Source: Punica granatum
Taxonomy: Eukaryota > Streptophyta > Magnoliopsida > Myrtales > Lythraceae
Reading direction: 5' to 3'
Length of the DNA: 64,000 nucleotides
Assembly: GCF_007655135.1 (NCBI RefSeq)
Contig: NC_045132.1
Location: forward strand, 5,642,001-5,706,000
The notes beneath the pieces were generated by a model. It was not told the origin of the DNA and ran no database searches. It worked only from the letters and a program-made list of their open reading frames with translations. Below, piece by piece: positions 36,375-47,948 of the stretch (position 1 is its first letter; each line of letters opens with the position of its first letter). A program made the translations under genes and the position numbers.

Positions 36375-37180
36375 GCGAGGGCCAGAATTGTTGCCTTAAT
36401 TAACCCAATAACCAGTAATCTTTATGAAAAAAGCCGACTGTGTAAGTAATGCAGGGCTTATTTCATGATAACCTCTATCCATATGATATTTGTTTATCCT
36501 CATCAATAACCATTTACGGATGCAAAACTTAACCTCGAGATGTGAAGCAACCTTAGTACTTCATATCCCTAGCAGCAATTTGATCAATCGTCCCTAATTC
36601 AAAAAAACTCAACTAAAATAGTTTATTCCCTCCGTAAAAATAAAAATAAAAGTATAATATATACCAAATTTTGTGTATTATATCATTGTATTTTCTCTCG
36701 ATAATAAGAAATTTATTGACCATCATAAACAAAAATTAAATCTCTACTTGATGGAGAATCATCTTCCTGCTAATATAGAATATTAATTCACACCTCAAAA
36801 TATATCACGTAACCTCATTGTTCGAAAACACTTTACAATTCTATTTAGGATAATTGATGAAGAATTTTATTTCTCAAGGTTCGATCTTCCCTTTTATGGA
36901 AAACAAAGCTGTAAATAGGTACTTGTTCTAAATACCAAACTTCATTATACCTTAAATAATCAATTCACGCATTATATATATAAATTATAAATATGTACTT
37001 ATTATCTTTCATGAATGAATGTCTTTTCGGCTTCCCAAAGTGAGGTGGTGGTAAATTATTGCATCACTTGTCATCTTCTTATTGGAGGTGAACTGAAATG
37101 TCATGTAAATAGAGACCTACTTAATCCTACGTTGTGCATTCTGACGATTCGTCTTGACTTTTATAATTGTATATATGAAA
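36375..37180. repeat. ~500 bp direct repeat, copy 2
   Basis: Partner of 34735-35265, carrying a ~270 bp insertion near its left end. The open frame at 37015 is a by-product of this repeat. Confidence 0.75.
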
Positions 37181-37299
37181 CTTATCCAAAAGTTAGTGAA
37201 CTTTTTGGAATTTTTCTTTTTTCAACTCATAAAAGAGACACTAAGAAAATGGAGTAGAATAATGGAGATATTTATTCCATTTCTTTTCATTCTAGCTGG

Positions 37300-37730
37300 T
37301 TCATCAGAAGCAACTTTCAGTTCCATAGGCTGGAATAGCAATTCCATTTTAAGTAATATGTGGATGGAATCACAATTTCGTCGTTTGGTTCGAAAAGTTT
37401 TTTGGAGTTGAACTTCATCCCATCCCTGATGATTTCTCTATTCTGGATGGGCATAGAATGGGAGTTCCTCTGATTGTTAAGACCCCAAGATGGTCAAATT
37501 ATTGCACTGCTTTCACGTATTATTTCCACAATTCCCAAAATGCCCAAGCAGCTCTGCAACCTTAACGAAGCTCTAGGCATCCACCGGCAATGGTGGTCCA
37601 GCTCTGGCCAGGCTGCCCATGACTAATAAAAAAAAGACGGCCTCTCGATATCTAATTTTTCCTCCAAACACAGAGGATAATGCTTCATTCAAATTCCCTC
37701 TCTCCATGTCCTTGCAATCCCTCCATCCAG
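37300..37730. repeat. Dispersed repeat, copy 2 (partner at 16120-16430)
   Basis: It shares 'atagaatgggagt' and CCTCCAAACA with the first copy, in the same order, and is likewise followed by a P450 fragment. Borders are approximate. Confidence 0.5.
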
Positions 37731-37910
37731 ATAAAGTGAAAGCATTGATCACGCCCTATAGCCCAAGCATTGGTCATGATCTGAGCTCTACAGGAATGAA
37801 ACTCCTAACGGTTGTACTGTATCCTACTACTTCGACACTGGTAGAGAGGGGGGTCTGTAGGGTGAAGGCGGATTCGATGATCGCTTTTTACTGTCCATTG
37901 AAGATTGTGT
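37730..37910 (-). pseudogene. Decayed cytochrome P450 fragment
   Basis: A minus-strand frame reads IMTNAWAIGRD, matching the P450 stretch before the PERF region (MINAYAIGRD in the intact F5H). Stops and frame breaks surround it. NAWAIGRD is common in CYP76-like P450s, so it may not come from CYP84. Confidence 0.55.
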
Positions 37911-38169
37911 ACAGCTTCTAGAGATCAGAATCTTCGAGCCAGAGGCCAGGTCCTGGACTTCAACCTGTTCGATTAGGACCTGTTTAAGTCCTCAGGCAGG
38001 CATCAAATCAGCCATGGCCTACTTTACTAAGAACAGAATCCACAGGTTTGTACAAATTTTCCCATTCCCTGAAGTTTCACATTATCTATAGTTCAAAATA
38101 ACATCCAAATTCATACTGTGAGCATGTACTAAATCTTATTAGCAAATAGAGCACGGGAGCCTTGTTCTT

Positions 38170-40023
38170 GGAATCGCTACAAGTCAACTCGCCCATGTTC
38201 TAAAGCCAGTTAACCTCTCACTTATGTCGATCTCGCTCGGTTTCATGTCATCAGGCAACTCCCATGTGAAACAACAGAGTAGGTGAGCCAGTGCGAACTT
38301 GATCATGTAGAGCCCCAACTACATAACCCGGGCAGGATCTCCGGCCTGATCCAAAAGGAATAAAATTAAAGTGGTTTCCTCTGAGATCGGGCGCTGACTC
38401 TATCAAGAACCTTAAGGGTCTGAAAGTCTGTGGGTCATCCCACGAGTTTGGGTCTCGCCCAATAGCCCATATGCTGATTATGACCAGGTCAATGGCTGGG
38501 ATGAAGCACCCAAAAACCGTTGTGTCTTTCGATCACTGATGCAATGGGATTGGGATTGGAGGGTGGAGACATGAAGTTTCCTTTATGGCACAACGGAGAT
38601 AGGTAAGCTTCTCAATATTAGAATCTTCAACCAGACGCTCCAAACCCACAACACTTGTGAGTTCATCTTGGACTGGCTTCAAGTCTTCAAGGCTATGCAT
38701 TAGCTCTGCCATGACCCACTCTATTGTAGATGCCACGGTTTCCGTCCCAGTGAACATCAAGTCCCAATCATAATCATAATAATATGCAAGATATAATCAT
38801 TAAGATTTAGATGAATTATATATAATGAGATATGTACCTAATGGGCTTGTCAAACTTGGCTTTTATGTAAATTAAATGGGATAAAGATTGAGATACTTGA
38901 TTTTCTTACTAACCACAATGACAGCCTTGATGTATTCTCTGGTGACCTTGATAGAGTTCTGACAGATGATTCGATTCATTTTCTTCTGTTCCATTTTTGT
39001 AAAATGTGAGGAGTTTGTTCACCATATTCTTATCTCGTTCATCCTTCTTATGATTCATGTGATCATTTATGATGTTGTCAATCAATCTATCAAGTGAGCC
39101 ACGAGTCTTAACAAGCCGGCCATTGAATCCTTATAGGTCAACCCAACCAAGGCAATGGATGAAATCGGCCATATTGAATGCCCCAAACAGCACAGAGAAC
39201 TCCGACATTATTTCCATAAACTCACCTCGGACTCCTATCCAGCTTGTCCCAAAGGCTGCTGTGAGTGATATCTCGAGTTAGCTCAAAAAGTGTGTCACCA
39301 ATTGTTACAGCCCGGACCATCTTCTCCACCTCAAATCGAACCGACTCCCATGTCTTCCCTTGCTAACAGCTAAATAGCTGTATCATGACTCCATCACACA
39401 TCATTAAGCTAGATTCAGGGCTGCATATGGCTGTAATTGTCATCAATATACAGACTTTACATGCAATGCATGGATTTGAAACTCGCTATGCGTAACCCTT
39501 ATTATAAGTCCTAAATGACAGGATCCATTGTTTAGTTTACTTAATAAATGCTTAATATAACTCATTTGACTTTTTATTAGATTACTATATTCATCTTATA
39601 GAACTATTAGGAATGAGCAAAAATAATGAGGTAAACAATGTACCTTCATGACACAAATCTTACGCATATGGCGCCAAAATGGGCCATAATCAGAGAACAC
39701 TATGTCAGCCCGGCCATAAGGGAGGTAACTGCTCGCGAGCATCGTGGGATGGTTGGAGATGATGTTGTCCTAGACTTGGAGGATCTCCCGCACCATGTCT
39801 GGAGAAGACACTACCATAGTGTTTCTAAACCCAAATTGGACGTGACAAGCCCGCCATACTTGTTAGCCAACTTGGCTAGTTCCCGGTGATTCAATTGGTT
39901 AATTATCAGCATGTTCCCGAACCCTCTGGGCCCCAATGGATAGGGCAGTCTTTGATGGGATCGAATGAAGAGACCCAACAGGAGAAGCAGGAGGACGACT
40001 GAGACGAACAAACTATAATCCAT
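38170..40023 (-). pseudogene. F5H (CYP84A-like) pseudogene, three exons
   Basis: All three exons of the F5H gene are recognisable on the minus strand. Exon 1, about 40023-39640, starts MDYSLFVSVVLLLLLLGLF and has the variant LPYPLGPRG. Exon 2 is about 39365-38915. Exon 3, about 38760-38170, starts MMFTGTETVASTIEW. Damage: frameshifts in exon 1 after about 70 codons, stops and shifts in exon 2, a missing stretch around the ExxR motif (KETSCLHPP instead of KETLRLHPP), and a shift after the heme motif (FIPFGSGRRSCPG is still readable). It cannot encode a full P450. It is older or less constrained than the exon-3 copy at 47301. Confidence 0.85.
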
Positions 40024-40190
40024 GGTTCTTTTGAAGAATGAAGTAGGCTAGTACATGGACAAAACTTTATGTATAAGCTACGGGACGATGGAGGCGAACA
40101 AAATATAATCCATGGTTCTTTTGCTGAATGAATTGGGATACTACATTGCCAAAAATTTATGTTAAAGCTAGGGTTTGCGTTCTCAGTAGC
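39982..40190 (-). repeat. Tandem duplication across the pseudogene start codon
   Basis: Two ~106 bp copies (about 39982-40087 and 40088-40190). Each contains TATAATCCATGGTTCTTTTG, which includes the pseudogene's start codon on the minus strand and its leader. The distal copy carries only the leader and the first codons. Confidence 0.75.
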
Positions 40191-41599
40191 TAAAGTATAT
40201 ACTAATAGGATTCTCATTAATGCAACTTGTTGAACAAAAACTGGAGATAAGCCATCTTTCATGTCCGCCATAAAATAGTGTATAATGTCTAATTTTTCGA
40301 GGAGGATGTTAGATGGATTGAAGCAAATCACGTCGTGGAAAACATAATCATATTCCTCGTATAATGTTTAATCATTAACTTTTTTCGCACATGCACATAA
40401 TGGTTGGCATTTGGAGGAGGAAAAAGGAAATGGAGGAGACAATTCAACCAAGTCACTTGTATCATTGGCTTTAATAATAATGGGGAAAAGAATCCATTGG
40501 CCTGAAAACATGGCCGCGGGTTGAGAAAGTTTGGCTTGAGAGATCTCACATACGGGGATCGGGGCACCTTTTTCCGCTCGTACATGCACGTGCTCTAAAT
40601 CCTCATGCGACCTCGATTGGGGAGAGTGTTATCACAATTAAAGTTAACTATAAAATCACAGGTTATCATTTTTGCTCCATGCTTTTCAGCCAACGTCTAC
40701 TTTAACGATGACGTGGCATGTCACAGTTTTGAAAAAAAAATCAAAAGAAAAATCCTAACTCCCTTCCCAAACGTTTGCGAGGATTGTTTGTTGGGAGTGG
40801 TGGGGTAGCCTTGCCCGCAGGCATCAACCCCTTGGATGAGATCGTTGGCGACTTGTAGGTCGGCCAACAACCTTATTCCAACCCCTAAAATTGCAGGGAG
40901 ATTAATTGAAAATTGGTCACCAGCCCCGCGTGAGGTCACCGGGCGACTTCTGGGTGGCGGTCTCAACGGAAGTCACCACCTCCGATTGGGGCGAGGGATG
41001 GGTGTTAGGCACTTTTTGATGTGTTTTAATTTCTTGTGCAATACATGGGTTATCGTTTAGTTTTTATTAGATTGTGCAATCTTTTTTTTTTTTTGGGTGT
41101 GCAAGTGGTGGACTCTTGTCCAATCTCAAAATTTAAGTGGATAAGATGGTGAACCTAATGGTCTTATATATCCAGGATATTCTTTCAATTTTCTTTGAAG
41201 TGTGACAACAACTCACATCACTAATCCTCACGTGGTAAAGTGTGATCATTCATACTCGCTAGCAATTGCCACATGAGGGGAAAGGAGACAAACTAACCAT
41301 GAGTTTCACACTTGGACTAAGCTAATATATGAGACTTGACTGGTCTCAAACATTGGATTTCTGTGGTGTGAGGATACTTAGACACGTAGATTCTGCTATA
41401 ATAATATGTGAAATTTTCACTATGCCCTCGAATGATTGGATTCATGTCAAAATACAAGAGTTTCAGCTTAGAGGATCAAGGATCCTATCAACTTATACAC
41501 TCAAGATTTTCTTTCTATTATTTTTTCCCATGTGGGACATCAACTCTCAACAATTTTTCATATCTTCTTTAGAATAAAAAACGACCAAGATGTATCAAC
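40191..41599. other. Intergenic, no gene recognised
   Basis: A GC-richer patch at 40780-41010 has short open frames on both strands but nothing I recognise. The rest is AT-rich. Confidence 0.3.
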
Positions 41600-41715
41600 G
41601 AGGGTGTAGCAATGGCGTACACTCTCGCCTAGTAACCAAGAGATTCTAGATTAGTTATTAGAATTTATATTTTATTGTATTAAGCATGAACATCTCTTGT
41701 AACAGAAAAAAATAA
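41600..41715 (+). mobile_element. SINE-like element
   Basis: It contains GTGTAGCAATGGCGTACACT (box A-like), a weak box B-like stretch, 'ttatattttattgtattaag', and a terminal ACAGAAAAAAATAAAA. It aligns with the copies at 700-861 and 58555-58705. Confidence 0.5.
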
Positions 41716-43098
41716 AATCAAGATGTGAGTACAAACAAACGTTATTTGAATCTTTACTTCTTCAAAATACAACTCTTCAACTTCTATAGAATTCTAAAAC
41801 TCTAATATGAAAGCTAGAGAAGTTTACTCCAATGACCTCTAGCTAAAGAGTGCACATACGCTTAGATTTTTGTGGGAGAGTTTAGGCAAATGCCTTCTCT
41901 CATAGTCACATATACTTATTTATAGGGCAAAGCATGCATGGAATATATATGGACTTTTGTTACAATGCATGGACACTTGTGACAATACAATTAAAAAAAA
42001 AAGAACAGAAAAGCTTGCGACAGAGGCTTGCAGGATACTCATATCGTGACTAGCTTTATGTCTACATGACTTGTGATCTTCAACTGGGAGACCTGCATTT
42101 TGTTTATATGCATGCATATATCTTGTGATATCTTGAACTTTTAACTTTCATGAAGCTTTTTTCTTGGGGACTTGAATCTTATCGTTTCCGTACGATAATA
42201 ATAGTGGTTCGTAGTACACAACGTATATCACACAAAATCAATTAATCATATCTGCTATATTAACTGCTAAATAACATAAAAAAAATATGAAGTTTGTACT
42301 TTTTATTAAATCAGTTTATACTTTTTAATTTTAAAAGTAAAAATAACATGTGATTTAGTTTCTCGTCAAATGTAACCATTGGTGTGGCCAAAAAAAAAAA
42401 TCTATTCATTGGTAGAATTTCGTCCGTTTATTCCGTTAGAATGTGATGAGTCGCCTCTTCTGTAACATATTTCTCCACGCGTCAAACTCTCCTTGGGTCT
42501 TTAAATGTGATAATTTTAAAATTATAAAAATTAGTTATTTATGATTTCTTTTTCATTATACTATGCCTTGGGTCTTCTTGGTAATCGGAAAAAAAATTAT
42601 GAAAATTAAAGGGAAAAAAAGAAGATAAAGGTGGAGAGGGGGAGGAAGGGGTCTTAATGTAGTGGTACAAAGCCCTACCCAGAATCAAGAAATCTTGGGT
42701 TAGATCATCATCAGTGGGACTTATGTGCCTCTTTATTTAAAAAAAAAAGATGGTGTGGTGGTGTTATGGGTCGGGCGGTGCTTTGGTTGGCTGGCAGTCA
42801 CCGCTGCCCTAAAAAGTAACCCAGAGGTATCTCGAATTACCAGTGAGCTCGAGCCAATACTGCCCCTTTTATCCTCCTTTGTTACAGTAGCATGCTAGTG
42901 TCACGAGTCACAAACGAGGTGGATCAGTTCAAAAATGCACCCGCAAGTCGGAAGTGGTGCCTAAACCTGAGAAGACTTGCACCGTCTCAATGAAGACGGC
43001 AATGTCCTTCTTCAAGACCTATGTATGCCTTCTGGTCCTTTTAATTCTTTGCTATCAAGTATTTTAGGAATTTTTTAAAAACTCAACTGCATTCCAGC

Positions 43099-43129
<31 letters not shown>

Positions 43130-43139
43130 TTATTTATTT
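41716..43139. other. Intergenic with possible SINE at 42652-42752
   Basis: The segment 42652-42752 has 'taatgtagtggtacaaagcc', a box B-like GGGTTAGATCATC and an A10 tail, so it may be another SINE-like copy. An AT microsatellite lies at about 43099-43125. No gene is evident. Confidence 0.35.
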
Positions 43140-43444
43140 AATTGGATTCTAATAATAAGGTGGAGGGGGGAAATTAAAAAATAACGATTATGTTGTTGAA
43201 TTATGAGAAAAAGTGAATAAAAAAAGTAATGAATAGTTAAAAAAATAAATATTGTATTGTTGAATTGTGGAAAAAGTAATGAATAATTGAGAGAATTTAA
43301 TATTAAAAATTGAATTAAATGATAGTTTAGATAAACAAAATTGAAAATAATAATACTAATAATTGTGTTGTTGAATTGAAAATAAGTGAAGTTAAAGTAG
43401 AGTAGAGTAAAAAAAATTACTCCAAAACCAAACAAAATCGACCT
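43140..43444. mobile_element. MITE, copy 2 (left end lost)
   Basis: It matches the interior and right end of the MITE at 20853-21177, including 'aaagtaatgaataattgaga' and a right end CCAAACAAAATCGACC. The left terminus is replaced by an AT/TTTA microsatellite. Confidence 0.7.
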
Positions 43445-44294
43445 TTGCTAATTTGTAGCCACATGTTGGATCAGATTGGTCCGGCAGTTTTTGCCCTGCT
43501 TTCAGATTCAAAGAGTTGCATTCTGCTTGTATATGTTGTATATCAATATCGATTGCTCCTTTCAGTTGATTGAATTGATGGGTTCGGCAAGTTATGTCAG
43601 ATCGTGCATAGATGATTTACTGCGGTATAGAATTTTCTTATAAGTTTCCCTTATGGGACTGCTTTAATTCGGGCTATCGACTCCAGGCATCTATTCGGAT
43701 CTTTAGGCCCACGGGCTTTAAAAAGATCAGTGGTGATTCCCATCAGCCGAGTGCTTTGGTCCCTCGTTGTCGATCTGATGTATTTACAGAACTACAACAT
43801 GTCATCACTTGTGGAAAAAACATTCGATAAAATTATCTAGCAAGTATTTAACAGATAATTCACCAAAAGAAATTTAGATTTACTAAACCAGAAATGGATG
43901 CTTGAATCGTTCGATTTAGGATTTATTTAGCCGTTATCGCTTCAAGGAGTTACTGTCTGCAGGTAAGGATAGATATCAACAGACAATTTCAGTTGATTGA
44001 ATTGATGGGTCTTGGAAAATCATGTCAGACGTTTACACGGTTACACGGACGGAGTACTGCTGTGGAGATGCATGGGGAGATGTTTCTGATTGCAAATCAT
44101 CAAGCAGATAAAGAAAAATTATCTCCATTTCAACTGAATATGAAATTGTTTGTTTGGTCTCAAAAATACATTGTAGATGTGACTTTGTTGATGTCTTGTC
44201 TTAAACTGCATATCTTGTATGTCATGTTACCTGCTGGTATCAAGATATTGCAAATTTATTTTGGGTCATATTTGGCCCTCAGATGTTAGTCAGC

Positions 44295-44625
44295 TAGGTG
44301 ATCTTTGATAAATTAAGTGCTTAAAAATTAAGTACTTAATTAGTTAATAGAAGAAATGTATAGGAAGAATGAAGGAATGAATAAGGATGAGAAAAGGTTT
44401 TGTGAGAAATAAAGAACACCAATAAGTGAAGAATGATTTATTTCATTAAGTCAAAATGTTCTACTTATTTTATTGTCAAGTAGTTTTTTGCTTAATGATT
44501 AAATAGTTTAGATCATTATCTCTCATCTTTCCTTCTTTCTTACATTCATTTTCTCTTATAACTAACTTGTAACTAACTTTTAAGCTCCTATTTAATTATA
44601 TTGAAACAAATACACTCTTAATTCG
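44295..44625. mobile_element. MITE inside the RPT1 pseudogene
   Basis: The functional RPT1 gene has the corresponding uninterrupted site near 55650, where 'gttagttagttcgagg' runs straight through. The pseudogene has about 330 AT-rich bp inserted at this point, with loosely inverted ends ('gataaattaagtgcttaa' and 'ttaagctcctatttaatta'). The intact gene is therefore an empty-site reference. Confidence 0.65.
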
Positions 44626-45140
44626 AGGCACACTTAATTTGCAATAATTGCTATGGTATCTGAGCTTATTTACTACTCCATGCGTTAGATTTTCTACTTA
44701 TATGACTTCCATGGGATACTTGTAATGTAGACCAACGCAAGTATCAGATCCAGATTCCATTGTCTCCGAAAATAGACCCTAGTGTGACTATGATGACTGT
44801 GGCGGAGAAGCCAAATGTGACCTGTAACCATCATCTTGGGGGATGCAAGGAACAGATAGAGAAGATTTGTGAAGTGAGTTTTCTTTTGATGGGCATCTTC
44901 ATTTTCCTATCTTACTGGCTTGCTCTGTTTCTATCGATTCAATCTATTTTCTTACTTTTCAGGTCGTTGAGTTGCCCATGCTTCACCCAGAAAAAATTGT
45001 AAAACTTGGAATCGATCCTCCATAGGGTTGTTCCTTGCAATGGCCCAAGAGTAACTGGCAAAACACTCTTGGCAAGAGCAAAGGCCAACAGAACTGATGC
45101 CTGTTTTATTCGTTTTATCAGCAATGAACTTATTTAGATG

Positions 45141-46405
45141 TTGAAGCTCCAGCATCTACCCCGATTTCGACCCCATTTTCCTTCGCCGCATCCTAGAAGA
45201 CATCGACATCAGCAACTTCAACCTCCTAATCGACGTTGGCGAGTCGTAATTCCATGAAATCTCCGCTCTTCAAGCTGGCGACAGTGGTTTGGGGTTCCAT
45301 GTAATCGGTCCACATTTCACTGAAATCGGCCGCACGAAGAAGGTAATCGATGTCAGAATTTCGCAACTACTAAGAAGCAATACTCAATTTCACGGATAAC
45401 TAACCTCCCAGCTTGCAATTTTTCCTTGCTTGATTGGGCAGAAGAAGCGAGAGAGAGGACCTGCAAGAACAGGGCAAATGCCCCCCTTTGTCAGGAGAGA
45501 TTCCCCGAATTTGTGACGTCTTCAACAGAAGGACAAAGATTCCCTCCTTTGGGCTTTTTCGAGGGTCATTCCACTTCTCTGTTCACCTGCACGCGAGGCT
45601 TTAAGATCCGCCTCTCCTCTGCTTGGGAATGCCATCTGCATTTGAGGTAATTTCTGCTTTCCTCTCGCCATTACTCCATGTCTGTTGCATAATTTTATGG
45701 CTTGTCTTGCCTCTTTGGTCACTGAGAGGCAATCTTCTGTTCTTGTTTCGTTGAATGTCAGTGTAAAGCTTCTTTTCTTGTTTCGTGTAATGCGAATTTG
45801 AAGCTATTGTGTTGTTGTTTCAATATGTTTGCGATCTAAGCTTCTGTTCTTCTTTCAGTTTGGTTGAGTGATATGCTTCTCTTCTTGTGTCGGTTACTGT
45901 TAGTGTGCAGATGTGTAGTCGATACATCATGGGCGGAATACGATGAATTTCGAAGTCCACTGGCACAACTGGGATTTAGAACTCAAGTGGATATGAGTAG
46001 TGACGAAATGAAAGTTGTGCGCGACCGTATCGCTAATCGGTTATGGCATGCGGAGAGAAGAGTTTCATGACATGTATTGAGATCTTTGAATTTAAAATTA
46101 GTAGCGATTTGTTCTGTTCGTCACTGCATTTTGTCGAATTTTTGGTTGATCACCATGTTATTTAATACATATATTGTTATGTATACATATCTTCTAACTT
46201 CTATCGCTTATAGAAAAGGAAAAGGAAAAACAGAGGAAAATTTAAAAATAAAAAAAAGCCCTGACAAGCACCATTGTTTGTACTTGCCGTGGCTTTCTCC
46301 ATTTTCCCTTGTGGGCCCACCATCAAACAAAAAGCATGCTTGATTTGTCTTTATATGCAAATAAATTGAGTTGAGCTAAACTCAACTCAGCTGCCAAGCA
46401 CAACC
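45141..46405 (+). mobile_element. PIF/Harbinger-like insertion remnant
   Basis: This replaces exon 8 and flanking introns of the RPT1 pseudogene. The right end is ...CCAAGCACAACC followed by TAA, matching the CC-end plus TAA target pattern of the element at 47949-48879. Near its 3' part a frame ends VVRDRIANRLWHAERR and stops (45864-46070). The same peptide ending (VRDRIANQIWHAER) occurs in that second element. I read it tentatively as the C-terminus of a HARBI1-like nuclease. The left end was not found. Confidence 0.5.
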
Positions 46406-46530
46406 TAAATTCGCATGGCCACAATGACTTGTTTGTAATGTTCATAACAACTACTGTTTGCGGAGTTTATCTACAAAAGACTTTCCTCTTTGTAAAATGC
46501 TGGATACTAGTTTGCTAAATTTCTTCAGTA

Positions 46531-46566
<36 letters not shown>

Positions 46567-47300
46567 GCACGAGATTGTGATTAGACTATGATTCTGCTTT
46601 TACGACTTAGCGTTTCCCGATTATGGCCTTTTTATTCTCCTGTATTTTCAGGCCAAACACTTTGGATCCTGCATTACTGCATCCCGGTTGTTTGGATCGT
46701 AAAGTTGAATTTGGTCTTCCCGATCTCGAGAGCAGGACGCAGATATACAGGATTCCCACAAGGACTATAAACTTTGAGAGGGACATTCGATTTGAACTTC
46801 TCGCCCGCCTTTGTCCTAATTCTACTGGTGAAAATCTTCTGCTGAATGATATATATACACTGGTGGGCACCAAAATTATTGACCGATCAAGGTGCGCTGT
46901 CCCAATGTCCCATCTTTACTTGAGATCGGCTGAATGCATAAGGATCGATTCTTAATTAATTAATTCAATTTGACAATGGTAGTGTGTAGTCTGCTTGATT
47001 GGTAATTACTGTGATGACTGCAGATCGAGATTACTGGCTCCAAAATTATATCATTACAGTCGATGGACTTGTAACAATATAACCTAATGGTCGTTCTCTT
47101 TCAGAATCACCGGCTAATGAGATCAAGATATGCGGGTTTGTCGATGTAGCTCATTAGTCCCAGAACAATCAATGGTCTGAGATTACCGCATAAAAAGAAA
47201 CTTCATAAGTTTCTTGAACACGAGGATAGCTTCACTTATTAGATTTACAGTGTCACAGACAAGCCGGGAGGTGATCTCACACATAACTTCATTTCCCAAG

Positions 47301-47921
47301 TCAGTGCAGAGGGCATGAAAGCCTTGGAGTAGGAATAGCCACGAACCTGGTGGTCCGCAGCGCGGTTAGTCCGAACGTGTCGCTCATATCCATCTCACTT
47401 GGTTGCATCCCGTTGGGGTAGCTCCCACGTGAAGGAGTGCAGGAGGTGAGCCAAGGCCAGATTGAGCGCATAGAGCCCCAGCTGCATCGCTGGGCAGGAC
47501 CACCTACCTGAACCGAATGGAATGAACTCAAAGTCGCTTCCCTTGAAGTTAGGGGAAGACTCGTCCAGAAACCTGGATGGCCTGAATGTATTAGGGTCCT
47601 TCCAGTAGTTTGGGTCCTGCCCTATGGCATAAACATTGACTATGACCCGAGTCATTGATGGAATAAATTGCCCAGAGACTGCAGCATCTTCCGCTGTTTC
47701 ATGAAGGAAGAGTGGGATAGGAGGGTGGAAGCTCAGAGTCTCTTTCAGGGCACAATGGAAGTACGTCAGCTTATCGAGATCAGACTCTTCAACCCGGCGA
47801 TCCAGGCCCACTACATCAGCAAGTTCATCCTGTACTCGTTTGAGCTCCTCCGGGCTATGCAATAGCTCTGCCATGATCCACTCTATTGTTGCGCAACAGT
47901 TATAGTGCTACCAAACATTAT
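47301..47921 (-). pseudogene. F5H (CYP84A-like) pseudogene, exon 3 only
   Basis: On the minus strand this covers the third exon of F5H from the acceptor (TTTTCAG at about 47922) to the stop at 47301. Readable parts are HSPEELKRVQDELADVVGLD, DPNTFRPSRFLDESSP, and the C-terminus FGLTALRTTRFVAIPTPRL. Defects: a stop in the I-helix region (the GGTETV motif is altered), KETLSFHPP instead of KETLRLHPP (ExxR Arg lost), a heme loop reading FGSGRWSCPA (Arg to Trp and Gly to Ala, Cys kept), and a frameshift at about 47400. Exons 1-2 are absent. It sits convergent to the RPT1 pseudogene, as the intact F5H does to the intact RPT1. Confidence 0.9.
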
Positions 47922-47948
47922 ACCCTGAAAAAAAAAATGAAGAAGTAA

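Larger units (their letters stand above)
43494..46840 (+). pseudogene. RPT1 pseudogene (partial, insertion-riddled)
   Basis: A broken copy of the RPT1 gene at 53494-57237. Recognisable parts in order are intron 1 sequence (about 43494-44045, partly doubled), intron 5 (about 44060-44290 and 44630-44725), exon 6 (44726-44873), exon 7 (44963 to about 45140) and exon 9 (about 46652-46828). Exons 1-5, 8 and 10 were not found. Damage: the acceptor before exon 6 is AA instead of AG; exon 6 has a 3 bp gain; exon 7 has a nonsense codon (AAG to TAG just before the Walker A region) and a scrambled Walker A; exon 8 is replaced by a Harbinger-like insertion; exon 9 reads [14 protein letters not shown] where the intact gene has LRPGRLDRK. 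Not functional. Confidence 0.9.

Noticed and set aside
34735..37180. LTR retrotransposon call for the 500 bp direct repeats
   Set aside because: No TG/CA termini, primer-binding site or gag/pol remnants could be found.
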